Shown here: piece by piece, positions 46,760 through 57,488 of the stretch | How the letters are laid out: the number at the start of each line of letters is the position of its first letter | Numbering within the stretch: the stretch's first letter is position 1 | NCBI GenBank assembly: GCA_905250115.1 | Contig: CAJNOI010000034.1 | Coordinates: forward strand, 511,390 to 575,389 | Length of the DNA stretch: 64,000 nt | From: Adineta steineri | Lineage: Eukaryota; Rotifera; Eurotatoria; Adinetida; Adinetidae | Reading direction: 5' to 3' | Program-made: the position numbers and the translations under genes | The notes under the pieces: generated by a model | What the model saw: only the letters and a program-made list of their open reading frames with translations | Database searches by the model: none | Told to the model about the DNA's origin: nothing

Positions 46760-48091
46760 AAATTAACTGGCGATAGATTAAATATTCGGAGAGCAATGTT
46801 ACAATTGACACCGGAGCAAAGAAAGTAATCATTCGTTTTGTTATTGCTATACGTGGTTATTCAACTGTGACATCATTCAATGACTGTATTTAACTACACT
46901 GTATAATATATGCAATTTCCGACGCCTCTCTTCAGGTTAATCAAAAAAATGAAAAATGATAAATACAAATGCGCTTATCAAGGCGAAGCATCGACTATTC
47001 ATATTAAGCCTAAAATGATGCATATTTTTTCTCCTATATTTTAAATATCAAAACATGACTAAAGAGCTAGTAAGGATCAATCAGTATACAGACATCAAAA
47101 CGTATCGTTCGAAAAATGCTTATTATATATATCAACATTTTGTTGTTTTTTACCGATATGATAAATTCATTAGTAAATATAAGTTTTGGTATTTATCGAT
47201 AAATAAATATATACATATATTCTACAATATGATAATTTATATAAAAAAAATTGTCGCTGCTAAAAAAATCAATATATCATTGGTTATCTTCTGTATTCAG
47301 GTAGGTAAACATACAAAATATTAATGAATATTGCGTATTTATATTCAGTATTAGATACACATAAAAGTAAATATCATATGAAGGTGATTTGTACAAAAAA
47401 AATATGATTTCTATACGATAACATCACCTGACATTGATGCTATGGCAAGGTTACTAAAATTCGAACTTTAATAAATTAATTTAATATAATTTTTTGTCTT
47501 GTTTCTATAATTATTAAACAAAAGTATATCCATTATGCATTCACATTCTATTATCACAGTCTAGTTAAGCAAATGCATTTTATGTTTGAATTAAATAAAA
47601 AAATTTATTTGAATTATTAGGTACATTCATTCATTGTATATTATATTACAAAATTGTTGAAGAAAAATATTTGTTAGATTATTTTTCTAGACGAAATGTA
47701 AATTTTGGAGTTACCATTATCTATTAATATAATAGTATTAATAAGCTAGGCGTATTGAAAACAAATTTTACGGGTATAATTGTCATATATTATTGGTATG
47801 ATTAATAATCGTTTCTTTAGCAATCAGCTCTTTACCACGCTTAAAAACAAAACAAATGACGTACAATAATAATAAAAAAGAAAAATCCTTTACAGAAGAC
47901 TTTAAGGCTAGAGGACGTCTTATATAAAAGTTTGAAGAACTTGACAATAGAAAATGAAAAATATTTAGATCAGATTAAATAAACAATGCGTTGAATTTAT
48001 TCGTTGCCATTATAATTGACGTCATCAACAGTTAAATACTCTATTTTTCGTTTCTATTGCTTATTTTATTCATTCAAAATATTTTCTACTG
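46760..48091. other. Intergenic, divergent promoter region
   Basis: It lies between the minus-strand bZIP gene and the plus-strand PPxY gene. AT-rich with no supported gene (the 47055-47324 frame is compositionally random). It contains a perfect cAMP-response-element palindrome near its right end. Confidence 0.5.
48017..48024. promoter_or_regulatory. Perfect CRE palindrome TGACGTCA
   Basis: TGACGTCA lies 68 bases upstream of the ATG of the first PPxY gene, within the part of the upstream region that is shared with the second copy. The matching place in the second copy (near 49009-49020) has drifted (TTGTCGTCGTTCA). CREB/ATF-type bZIP proteins bind this site; a bZIP gene lies 1.3 kb away, which may be coincidence. 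Confidence 0.5.
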
Positions 48092-48490
48092 ATGGAAGCA
48101 TTTTTTATCCTGATTGCACTGAGTATTATTAGCAATGTATATTCAATTACATACTATACTTCCGTTGGTACTAGATCATCATTAGGCGGTGACATTATTG
48201 CGGCTATCGTAGTACCTATAGTTGTTGTTGTCTCAATTGCTCTAGTAATAATTGTCTGCTGTATAATAAAACGTGGAAATAGAAGAAGAACGGGTGCTCT
48301 ACCTTTAGCCGCACAAATGGCTATGAATCAACATCAAAATCCATATGCACCACCCAATTTTAACCAAGGACAACCAAATTATAATCAACCACCACCTTAT
48401 GCACAAACTCCGGTTAATAGCACGCTGCCACCGTCTTATTCTTCAGTTGGTGTTGCAAGACAATCAACTGCGGTAACGATTAATAAATAA
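48092..48490 (+). CDS. Small single-pass membrane protein with PPxY tail, tandem copy 1
   Basis: Single exon, 132 residues: signal peptide (MEAFFILIALSIISNVYS), a short outer segment, a transmembrane helix (IIAAIVVPIVVVVSIALVII), a Cys pair and basic stop-transfer (CCIIKRGNRRR), and a cytoplasmic tail rich in Asn, Gln, Pro and Tyr with PPPY and PPSY motifs. This plan resembles Shisa-like or WBP1/VOPP1-type adaptors, in which PPxY motifs recruit NEDD4-family ubiquitin ligases. The protein is short and lacks the Cys-rich Shisa ectodomain, so the family is not assigned. The copy at 49107 shares the start MEAFF, the helix position and the tail plan. An AATAA-type signal follows the stop. Confidence 0.78.
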   Translation: MEAFFILIALSIISNVYSITYYTSVGTRSSLGGDIIAAIVVPIVVVVSIALVIIVCCIIKRGNRRRTGALPLAAQMAMNQHQNPYAPPNFNQGQPNYNQPPPYAQTPVNSTLPPSYSSVGVARQSTAVTINK

Positions 48491-49106
48491 TAAAGCGTTC
48501 CATATATATGATGTCGATATTATTATACAACAATATAATTTTGCATTCTTTTTTTTTTATAAAAAAACGTACATTCAAATTTACAGTTTTCTACGTACGA
48601 AATATAACAGTTTCTATTTTTTTACATGAGATGTTTGTCAATAAAGTCATTTCGTTCTTTATTTTATTTCATGTTATTTTTCACCTTGACCGGTATAAAT
48701 ATTGCTTCTTTCATTTCTGATATTGTCGATTTATTTTATTATATTTTCAATCTAAAAGAATATTGAAAAATTAGATATGAATTAAAAAATCTGTGTACTT
48801 ACCCTATTAAAAATAATTTTTTTTTATATAGATACCATTTATTATTATTGTCGATTCTGTCATGCATAACACGTTGTTTAATTCTGAATACGAATTACAT
48901 TTTCAAGAGAATGATAATCAAAAAATTGAAAGATCATACATGAAAATAAATATAAATTACTTTAGGTAAACATTAAAATGATTGCGTTCGTAGTTAATAT
49001 AGTATAATAGCATTGTCGTCGTTCATAGTTAAGTGCTCTGTTTCTCATTTTTTTTTCTTCTTCTTCTTCTCTTCTATACTTCATTCAAATAAAATCATTT
49101 TTGAAA
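48491..49106. other. Spacer of the PPxY pair
   Basis: 3' UTR of copy 1 and the promoter of copy 2. The last ~95 bases (AGTTAAGTGCTCTGTTTCTC and onward to MEAFF) align with 48031-48091. No gene seen. Confidence 0.55.
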
Positions 49107-49508
49107 ATGGAAGCATTCTTTATATCTCTACTACTGACTACCATTATTCATTTATGTTCATCTGCAGCATATACCACGGCTTCATCATCAACTTTTCCAA
49201 TTACTATACTTATTATTATACCTATTTTTGTTCTCAGCGTGGCTTTATTGATAATAATTGTTACGTACAAACTAAAACGTAGGAACATAGCTAGAATGGG
49301 TATTCTCCCTTATCCATCACAAATAGCTTTTGTTCAACATGGAAATCAATATGCACCACCTAGTTACTATCAAACAACTAGTTTGTTTAATCAAACACCA
49401 CAGTGTAGTCAAGCACAACTATATAATCAAGTACCGCCATACGCTCAGATAGCATCATATAATCAACCACCGCCTTATGGTCAACCTCCGCCTTATTGTC
49501 AAGTGTAA
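49107..49508 (+). CDS. Small single-pass membrane protein with PPxY tail, tandem copy 2
   Basis: Single exon, 133 residues from ATG 49107 (the frame is open six bases further to a TTG). Signal peptide MEAFFISLLLTTIIHLCSSA, Ser/Thr outer segment, transmembrane helix (ITILIIIPIFVLSVALLIII), basic KLKRRN, then a tail with repeated Tyr-Asn-Gln and proline motifs (YAPPSYYQ, YNQPPPYGQPPPYCQ). The tail carries more PPxY copies than copy 1. The stop at 49506 interrupts what still aligns with copy 1's coding end: the following codons read TYSQPSPYSSYNARRST against copy 1's PPSYSSVGVARQST. The copy has therefore lost its last ~20 residues by a new stop. Confidence 0.78.
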   Translation: MEAFFISLLLTTIIHLCSSAAYTTASSSTFPITILIIIPIFVLSVALLIIIVTYKLKRRNIARMGILPYPSQIAFVQHGNQYAPPSYYQTTSLFNQTPQCSQAQLYNQVPPYAQIASYNQPPPYGQPPPYCQV

Positions 49509-50767
49509 ACATATAGTCAACCATCGCCTTATTCTTCATATAATGCCCGAAGAAGCACCAACAAAAATGGTATTTATTTATTTCAACATCGTCATATATG
49601 AATAATTTTGTAATAGAATCCATTATAAATATCAATGTACACAAAACCATTGTTATGATATTGAATTTTCTTACAAAAATATTCCATATACAAATAAAAT
49701 TTTGCAATCCATATATGTATATATATATATATTACATTTTTCTATCAAGGTCATGTGTCTTAATGTTAATTTGCTACTAATATTACGAATATACTTTTCA
49801 AATTTGTTTTAATGTGGAAATAAGCTATCAACCTCTTTTAGAATTAGTTTCATACAAAAGATTACTTTTCTCATTGAGAAGCTTTCTAAAAAATAATAGG
49901 TATATGGAATATTTAAAGTGTTTGTTACGTAAATATAAATACTACTATTGAAAAAATTTTAACACTCATTGTATAAGATGTTCACTTTTTAATAGAATTG
50001 TCATTTTGTGATGAAAAATGATCGGATTTGTAATAGAGCAGCGAGACATTATTGGAAATAATAGAATGTGAACGCGCATAAACTTGTTTTTTTTCCATAC
50101 TTCTTTCCTGTAATAAGTGCGTACTTTAGCACGTCAAAAAAACACTTTTTCCACCCTAGTAACATGTTAGAAAAAGAAGAAAACCTGATTTATGAATAAA
50201 TATTTAAATAGTTACATTTCTAACCGATATCAATAACAGATTGTTACCTTTTTCCTTCATTCTAGAAATTCTTACTATGTAATCCATCTATTGGTTTTAT
50301 CAATCTTGACTATTCTCTAGAATGATTATCACTAATAGATATTTTGTGTGCGTGTCATTTCAAGATACGTGATAAAGAAAAAACAAGGACAAATCTATTT
50401 TGAGTACATTTTATCATTACCTCTCAGAATATTTACACTTGTAAATAAAACGACATAAAAAAAAGAAAAAGAAAAAAATGTTATGTGAAGGAAATAATAA
50501 TGAGAAAGTACATTATAAGTTCTTATATGAACTCAATTTAATAAATAAAATATTAACCTTGAAAATCAATCCTTTCTTTCGATTATGGGAAAAGAACCAG
50601 TCTAAATCTTCGTTTCTAATTCAGTATGTACTTATAATACTCCATCCGTATCTAACTTGTTTTAGATTATGTAAAAATTCAACATAAATATTTTTCTTTC
50701 ATAATGAAAAACAAAGAATAAATTATTTATTTATTAAAAAAAAATATGACTGTTCTAGTAGATTTCA
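49509..50767. other. Intergenic, no gene seen
   Basis: The first ~60 bases are the untranslated former tail of PPxY copy 2. The rest is AT-rich. The 50478-50687 frame has no supporting feature and runs into the 3' flank of the B-box gene. Confidence 0.5.
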
Positions 50768-52350
50768 TTAAATATCACATATCATTAATTCTTCTTTATC
50801 ATTACTAATAACAACTGAATTAACTCCGAATTGTTGCAATCCAAAAGGAAAATCAAATGTTGATAAATTACATATATTTGTATCTGTTGAGTAAATAAAA
50901 TATTTATTAGATAAACTTTTTATAAACCAATAGTTTGATTGAAATGGAAAGAATGCATCAATATAATCATTATCTAATTGAATTTTTTTTAAGAAATTTA
51001 AATGTTCATCACGTAATTCAAAACGTCGATAAATTGATGATCCTCTATGGATAAGTAAACCTATTTGTAAACTTGAATTTGTGTTCATATGAGATATCCA
51101 TTCAGTTTTATCGTTACTTAAACAAGTCCAATGTTTAATACATTCATCCATATGAATATCATTACTATTAGTACAAGAATATTTCCATAATTCAATATAC
51201 ATACCAGATGTACAATATGAGATATAAATCGATGTATCATTTAAACACGATATACAATGAAAACTAAATAGAAAAATGAATATTATGATTTTGCGGAATA
51301 TTATGTTCATACGGATAATCTTTGTATCGAGTAATAGAAATAGATGTGAATTTGTTTGTTTTGTCATCGAATGAAAGTAGATATTGTGGAAAAAGAATTA
51401 AATATACATTTGCAAATGGACACCATTTTATATCGATAATATTAATATTAACTCTGCTTGTTTGATGATTAGAAGATATTGATGATCTATACGGTACTAT
51501 AAACGACAAATGTTTTATTTGAAAAGAAAATATTTATAAACAAACTTGTTAATTGATGAGCTTGAAAATTTTCATCAATATAATGTAATTGTTTTTTTGT
51601 ATCTAACCATAAAATAGACTGATTCGACTTGCTTGTAATAAATTTTTCTATATTGTCAACCGATATTGTTCGATAAGGTTGTAGTTGAGTCAAACTTGAT
51701 AATGTACGATTGTATGTAAATATATTATATACATTAATTAAATTTTGAAAAGAAATATTTTTTATATCAAAATATAAATCACATTTAACTGATTTAAGAC
51801 ATTGATGAAGTTGATTTAAATTCAATTCAATTGGTGATAATTGCTATTTAAATAAATACAAAAGGTTAAGAGAAATATATATATATATAATTTATTAAAT
51901 TACTTGTTGAGATATTCCAATATCTTCTTTTAATGATAATAATTGTGTTTGTAAAGATAACATTTTTAATTGAAAACTATTTTTAAAATTATTTACACGA
52001 TGTTTTAATTCTATTTCTAAACGATGAATTTCATTTGAATAGAAATTATATATACTTTCAATATTATTGAATATTTGATTTTTCCATAAATCAAGTTTAT
52101 TTCGAGCATTTTCAAATGATTTTTCTATATTAATATTTGAAAGAAATTCTGTATGATTTTGAATTTCACCAAGTAATTCATCTGCTCGTGTAACATTTAT
52201 AGTATTATGATCCATAAGATGTTTAAGACATAAATGTTTCGGACAATGATGACAGAAAACTTGCGCGACATTAAAACATTGAGTTTCATTTTCACAAGTA
52301 GATAATGAAGATTGAAGAAGAGAATTTGGAATAATGACTTCATGAATCAT
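50768..52350 (-). CDS. B-box-like zinc finger / coiled coil / putative beta-propeller protein
   Basis: Four exons, 52350-51904, 51843-51546, 51496-51313 and 51263-50768, join in frame to 474 residues. The N terminus has a B-box-like metal site (CENETQCFNVAQVFCHHCPK then LCLKHLMDH). A coiled coil of about 90 residues follows (ENARNKLDLWKNQIFN, IHRLEIELKHRVNNF, LQTQLLSLKED). The remainder has repeating strand-rich segments with Trp/Asp turns (SILWLDTKKQLHYID, INIIDIKWCPFANVYLILFP, YLLSFDDKT, FFPFQSNYWFIKSL), consistent with a divergent beta-propeller. The plan recalls TRIM-NHL type proteins without a RING. An acceptor-like CTTTCAG directly precedes ATG 52350, so an upstream exon is possible. 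Confidence 0.72.
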
Positions 52351-52496
52351 CTGAAAGTATAGTAGTCAATTAAAGAGGAGAATACTTATTCCTGATAATG
52401 TGATACACCTATTCTAACTGTAGAAACGATCGATTTCAATATTTCTACATGAGCAGTAAGTACTTTTGATGATGCATTAAATATCCCTTCATTTCA

Positions 52497-52857
52497 AACT
52501 AACGAGGGAACCTCTTCAGGTATTTAAGTCCCATCTTTTGGCGATAGGTAAACCTCAAGAAGCTTTATCCTATCGCGTCTTTATCTTCGAGATATCGAGT
52601 TTTTAAAGCTTCAGTTAGATTAGGATGTGGGCAAAATCTCACATTTTTAAAACGTATTCTTTGTGAGATATGAATTTTTTCGAATATTTATATTTTCTCC
52701 AACATCTATAAAAATTCGACAGCATGCCTTTGTTTACATTCTCGAATCCTATAGGATAAAGCTTCTTGAATTTTGTCATACTTCATTAAGGTATATCTAT
52801 CGCCAAAAGATGGGAGCTAAAGGACTTAAACCCCTGAAGAAGTTCCCTCCTTAGTTT
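52497..52857. mobile_element. Foldback / MITE-like element
   Basis: The left arm 52497-52574 starts AAACTAACGAGGGAAC and contains CATCTTTTGGCGATAG and AAGAAGCTTTATCCTAT. The right arm 52751-52857 is its inverted copy (ATAGGATAAAGCTTCTT, CTATCGCCAAAAGATGGGAG, GTTCCCTCCTTAGTTT). The right arm has about 26 extra bases in the middle. The 176-base centre carries a nested ATCTCAC/GTGAGAT inversion. There is no open reading frame of its own, so it would be non-autonomous. A clear target-site duplication was not resolved. Confidence 0.75.
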
Positions 52858-53155
52858 TCTATATAAATAAGAAAAGTCAAAAGTGCTTCAATCTATCGAT
52901 CATAATGGTAATAAAGTGCAAATCATACTTTTAAATTATTTAGATACTTTTCTTTTTGCTAACTTATTTGTCACGACAATTAATGCTTATTTGCTAGGAT
53001 CTGATTGTTTATTTAGTTAACAAAGATTGAATAACTAAATAAAAACAATGAGACAGATGTCAAAAAAATTTATTTAAATGAAGAATGAAAAAAAGAAACA
53101 TTGTCTTATATACACGCAAAAGTTTATATTGCGTTTTATTAGTTCAATAATATAT

Positions 53156-55032
53156 TTAATTTCGAATCCAAAATGTTGATCGATAGAGTACTAACCATAA
53201 TGGTATAATTGTTAAACATATAACATCAACTGTCCAAGCGTTAAATAAACGATAAGATGCAAAATATGTTTCAAGATCATTTGTAAATTGAACAAAATCA
53301 GGAAGAACAAGTGTGCCAGCTATTAATAAACGTGTTAAATAATGATAAAGAGCAAGAAAAACTAATGGATTAAGGAATGTAATAAATAAAAATCGACATA
53401 TTATTTTAACAAACCAATATTCAAATTTTGTACATCCAGCAATTAAATAACATGGCATAAGAAAACAAGCAACAAGAAAAGCCATAGAATAATTTAATAA
53501 TGAAAGACATCCTAATATAGCTGAACCAGTTAATAGAAGAATAAATTGAAAATAATCAAATTGTCGTTCATTTGAACGAAGTGGACATAAAAAAATTGGA
53601 CTTAGAAACATTGTTATTAACCAGATACCCAAAAAAGATAATTTTAATGGTATCCACATTAATACATATGATAAAGCAAGACATTCTAATATTTCAAAAA
53701 ATATTGGTGAATAATTCACATGAAATTTCATTGTACGACCATGAGTTACATTAGTATTTGTTGATGTTGATGTTGATGAAGCAAAAAACGACATATAAAG
53801 AACAAGTGAACGAATTAATGCTGGTAAAACAATTAAACCAAGTGGAACCATATATGTTGCAATTGAAACAAAATTTCGACGATTTATATGAAGATAAAAG
53901 AAAAATGATTGATGAAAACGTTCAAGTAAATTATTTAAACTACGAATAAAACCTTCAATAACATCATCAAATGCTCGAATTGTTATTGGAGAATTTTGAT
54001 ATTCATGATGTTTTTCTAAACTTCCAAATAAAGTTATCATTTCAATACGATAATGTAAAAATTGTCCATGTACACCATCTGATATACCAGTTGCTAATGT
54101 TAAAACATTAAGTAATAATGTTCGTGTTGATTTAATAACGTAATCATATCCAAGATCATTTGCTGATAGATCAACATAAATATTATATAATGATGCTGCT
54201 ATAGAATTTTTATCACATAATTGTATAACAGTATTGATTAAATCAAGATTTGGCAATTGTCCATTTATACCATTATGTCGTAAATCAATTGAATAGAATT
54301 TTTCATGAGGAAATTCTAATGCTAAACCTGCTTGTATTGAGCCAGCATGAGCGTCAAGTGGAATAGAATCTGGTTTACTATTAAAATAAGCATCTAACCA
54401 TGCACGTGTACCATTTTCTTGTGCAGTAGGAAAAAGAAGAATAATATCTTTTGCCATATATGGTTTACGATGAAGTGTAAAACCAGTTGCTAATGTATGA
54501 GCAATACCTAAAATAAAAATAATATATATGATTAAATTTTTTTTGTTTTGTTTTAATTTGATTTACCAAATAGATTAGCTTTAACTTGTTGAGTATTTGT
54601 TTGAATACGAACATAAAGTGGAGCAACGAGAATAATTGATTCCGTTGATGCTAATCGTGGTGCTCGTACGATACCATAAATATTTTCTTCTTGTTTATCA
54701 GTAGAATTTATTCCAATATTTTGTTTATATGCTTCAATACCATTTTCAAGTAACATTGATTGAATAACATTAGCTATATTTTTATCTTTAAATCCTGCAC
54801 GTAACTGTGCCATTATTTGACGTATACGTTCGTTTGATATTGATAGATCATTTGATACAAGACCAGGTGATAGAGCATTTTCCGATAAATATGTTCGACG
54901 ACTAACAATTGGTGAACTTAGATAAAGAAAACCTAGTAGACCGATACAGAATAAACCAGAATAAATATGCAATTGAAGTTTATAGAAATTTTGTGGAATA
55001 TCTTGTGATAAGAGAGTACTTAGAAGAGGCAT
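53156..55032 (-). CDS. GPAA1: GPI-anchor transamidase subunit GPAA1
   Basis: Two exons, 55032-54567 and 54507-53156, join in frame to 605 residues, close to the ~620 of animal GPAA1. The N terminus has one membrane segment (LHIYSGLFCIGLLGFLYL) then RRTYLSENALSPGLV, the conserved Gaa1 start. The luminal domain follows, with IYGIVRAPRLASTESIILVA, GIAHTLATGFTLHRKPYMAK, DIILLFPTAQENGTRAWLDA and FYSIDLRHNGINGQLPNLDL, then several C-terminal membrane helices. GPAA1 acts in the endoplasmic reticulum in the transamidase complex that attaches GPI anchors to proteins. A TTTTAG sequence sits just before ATG 55032, so a 5' UTR intron is possible. The neighbours are unrelated in function. Confidence 0.95.
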
Positions 55033-55407
55033 CTAAAATAGAAATAACTTTTAGTTATTTATTGAAGCTTCGGTTCAATGAATTTTTCTTTACAACGTTT
55101 TCATTATTTTGTTTTATTTAATTACCCACCTATGTACATATACATATACATATCATTTATCGTTCTGTGAATGGTTGTTTTAAATATCGAATGAAAGATA
55201 AAAGGAAATTTTTTGCGAAGAACGTTGCTTAGATATGAACAATAAAAATGGCGACAGCGCAATCATAGACAAAATACAAAAACAAAACATTAAGAGTTAA
55301 GATTTCATAGGATGTCAGTACATATTTTCGAAAAATTCTTTATGGACATACTATTCTCCCTTATAGAAAGTTAAACTTTTCTTCTTTTTATTTTCAGCTT
55401 AATTATC
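55033..55407. other. Divergent promoter between GPAA1 and the 55408 gene
   Basis: Short AT-rich stretch that must hold both start regions. TTTATTTTCAG at 55387-55397 is a likely 5' UTR splice acceptor for the plus-strand gene. Confidence 0.5.
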
Positions 55408-55935
55408 ATGTATTTAAAAGAGCCTCATGTTCCATTTGTCAATCGATCAGGTATCTTCGATTGGGAACAGACTCGCTTAGAAGCTGAACATAATGTACAA
55501 CTTTTTCCACCACCTGTTATATCCTTACAAGGACGACAATTATATGGTTCTCCATCAAGTATAGCGGATATAATCAATTGTCCATCATTAATGAATCATC
55601 CAGAACTTCATCGAGATCACGTTGCAAAAAATTATAAGCTTCTTCGACCAATGCCATCATCTTATCATTGTCTTTTAGATCCATCACGACGACTCAATGA
55701 TGGACGTCTTGTTGATGATACATGTAATAACAGAACAGATTGTTGTAATCAAAATTCATCCGTATCATATGATACATCGGCTTTTAACAATTCATATAAT
55801 GTAAAACAACCTGATTTTACATGGTATCATGATAATGAAACAGATTTAGGCACGATTCTTCCTGAAAATTATTGGAATCGACATAAACTTGCTGGAACAT
55901 CACATTCTTCGTACCTTGTACCTACTATACTCTAA
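55408..55935 (+). CDS. Unrecognised 175-residue protein
   Basis: Single coding exon with ATG at 55408, ten bases after a likely 5' UTR acceptor. There is no signal peptide or membrane segment. The sequence is rich in Pro, His, Asn and Tyr with motif-like pieces (FVNRSGIFDWEQTRLEAEHN, LYGSPSSIADIINCPSLMNH, MPSSYHCLLDPSRRLNDGR, WYHDNETDLGTILPENYW). It has four cysteines in CNNRTDCC-type spacing in an Asn/Ser-rich insert. Codon use is like its neighbours and the frame is clean, so it is likely a real gene. The lack of predicted folded core recalls small ciliary structural proteins, without a specific match. Confidence 0.65.
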   Translation: MYLKEPHVPFVNRSGIFDWEQTRLEAEHNVQLFPPPVISLQGRQLYGSPSSIADIINCPSLMNHPELHRDHVAKNYKLLRPMPSSYHCLLDPSRRLNDGRLVDDTCNNRTDCCNQNSSVSYDTSAFNNSYNVKQPDFTWYHDNETDLGTILPENYWNRHKLAGTSHSSYLVPTIL

Positions 55936-56308
55936 AGAAAAAAGACATTTCTGTTTGCTTTGTACCTACTATACTTTTATATTATTATCACAATCCTAAA
56001 TTCCTTTTTATATTTTCTACACCTTTTTTTTACACTTTTAATCACTATTTATATTAATTTTAGATAAATAATATTGACAAGAATCAATTTAAAATTACTG
56101 ATGCATAGATATAATTTTTTTTTTATAGTTTATTTAAAATAAATAATACTTAATCTATACAAAAAATTCCAACATACATAAGATATTTCTTTACTTTAAC
56201 TATTTGCATATCTTAGAAAAAAAAGTTACATATTTCTCATCTTGTGTGTATATGCAAAAGAAACGTCGTTGCTCTATTCTTTTCTTGTAAACAGATTTGA
56301 AACGGACA
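55936..56308. other. Intergenic, no gene seen
   Basis: 3' UTR of the 55408 gene and 5' region of the next plus-strand gene. Contains AATAAATAA-type signals near 56140. Confidence 0.5.
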
Positions 56309-56977
56309 ATGAAAGTTTATATAACTTTATTGTTTATTTTTAGTCTTTTGTTATCCAAATCTATTATAGCATCGGTTCAAATTCAAAATCGATATCTTTT
56401 AGGAGATAAATTTACCTATGCTGAAAATCAATCGACAACTACGATAAATATATTGACTGGAGAGAAGAAAGTTCAACAGCAAGAAACAATATATATAGAA
56501 CATATTGTAGAACTTAATGATCCGCTAACAAATACAAGTGCTGAAATTGAAAAAACTTATAAATTTGTTCGTTTTATACCACCTGATGAACGTGCAGCTC
56601 GTCGTCTCTTATCACAACGTACTCGTGAATTTTTTCAGAAAGAAATTGAATTATCTATATCTGAATATTCAGTTGGTCAACGCTGGTTCACGAAATCAAT
56701 TACAAATCTTGATAAACTCATTACTGTAACTCGTATTTATGAAAATGATGAATACAATACCGAGGCTATTTCGTTTGATATAGAAACGGTGGGTTCAATT
56801 ACAACACTTGGTCATACAATACCTCATCACTATTGGATAAAACGAGATATTGATGTCGAAACCGGTGCTGTATTGTCTGAAGAAACAATTAAAAAAACTA
56901 CAGTGATTTATCTACGAACGACTGATATTACAACAAGAAAATTAATCAAACGCGAAACACATATTCATGATTTATAA
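56309..56977 (+). CDS. Secreted protein of unknown function
   Basis: Single exon, 222 residues from ATG 56309 (the frame continues 12 bases upstream to a TTG). Signal peptide MKVYITLLFIFSLLLSKSIIA, then a strand-rich region without cysteines: NRYLLGDKFTYAENQSTTTI, EHIVELNDPLTNTSAEIEKT, FVRFIPPDERAARRLLSQRT, FDIETVGSITTLGHTIPHHY, IDVETGAVLSEETIKKTTVI. Two potential N-glycosylation sites (NQST, NTSA) lie in the first third. The long alternating beta pattern suggests a lipocalin-like or other beta-sandwich fold, but I cannot assign a family. Start and stop are clean and there is no membrane anchor after the signal peptide. Confidence 0.68.
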   Translation: MKVYITLLFIFSLLLSKSIIASVQIQNRYLLGDKFTYAENQSTTTINILTGEKKVQQQETIYIEHIVELNDPLTNTSAEIEKTYKFVRFIPPDERAARRLLSQRTREFFQKEIELSISEYSVGQRWFTKSITNLDKLITVTRIYENDEYNTEAISFDIETVGSITTLGHTIPHHYWIKRDIDVETGAVLSEETIKKTTVIYLRTTDITTRKLIKRETHIHDL

Positions 56978-57488
56978 TAATAAAAGACACTTTTTTATTT
57001 TATATATTAATTAGAAAATATTGAAATATAAGATTGTATGTAAATAGTCGTAATACTTTTTAAAGAAAATACTATATAGTAGATTCAAATAGTTCAAATT
57101 CAATCTATATGAAGTATTTACCGATGATTTTCCGATTTTCGATTGGTTCAAGGATAAGATCCAGTCCAAGAGATCATATTAACCTCCGTACAGATTTTTT
57201 TCCATATGATTTCCATATGATAAATGTAAATATATACTATTTTACATTTTATTTGTCAATATTATTTATTAGAAAATTTTCCAATTTATACTAATGAAAT
57301 AATAACAGTCAGTCATTATTTTCTTCTTCTCTTTTAATGTTCTCGCCGAAAGTAACAGAGAGAAAAGAAAAAATCTACTAATAATAACACGTGTTAAACA
57401 TTCGTGATTTCACTAGCACATTCGTTCGTTCGTTCGTTCGTGAATACATCCGTCGATATATCGTCTTGCCTTTCCCTCTCTTAGAATC
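56978..57488. other. Intergenic and 5' UTR
   Basis: No gene seen. Contains a TTCG tetranucleotide repeat (57421-57440) shortly before the next start codon. Confidence 0.5.
57421..57440. repeat. TTCG microsatellite
   Basis: Five consecutive TTCG units about 50 bases before the start codon at 57489, probably in its 5' UTR. Confidence 0.85.

Noticed and set aside
57421..57440. TTCG repeat as a regulatory element
   Set aside because: It is listed as a simple repeat; nothing in the sequence links it to regulation.
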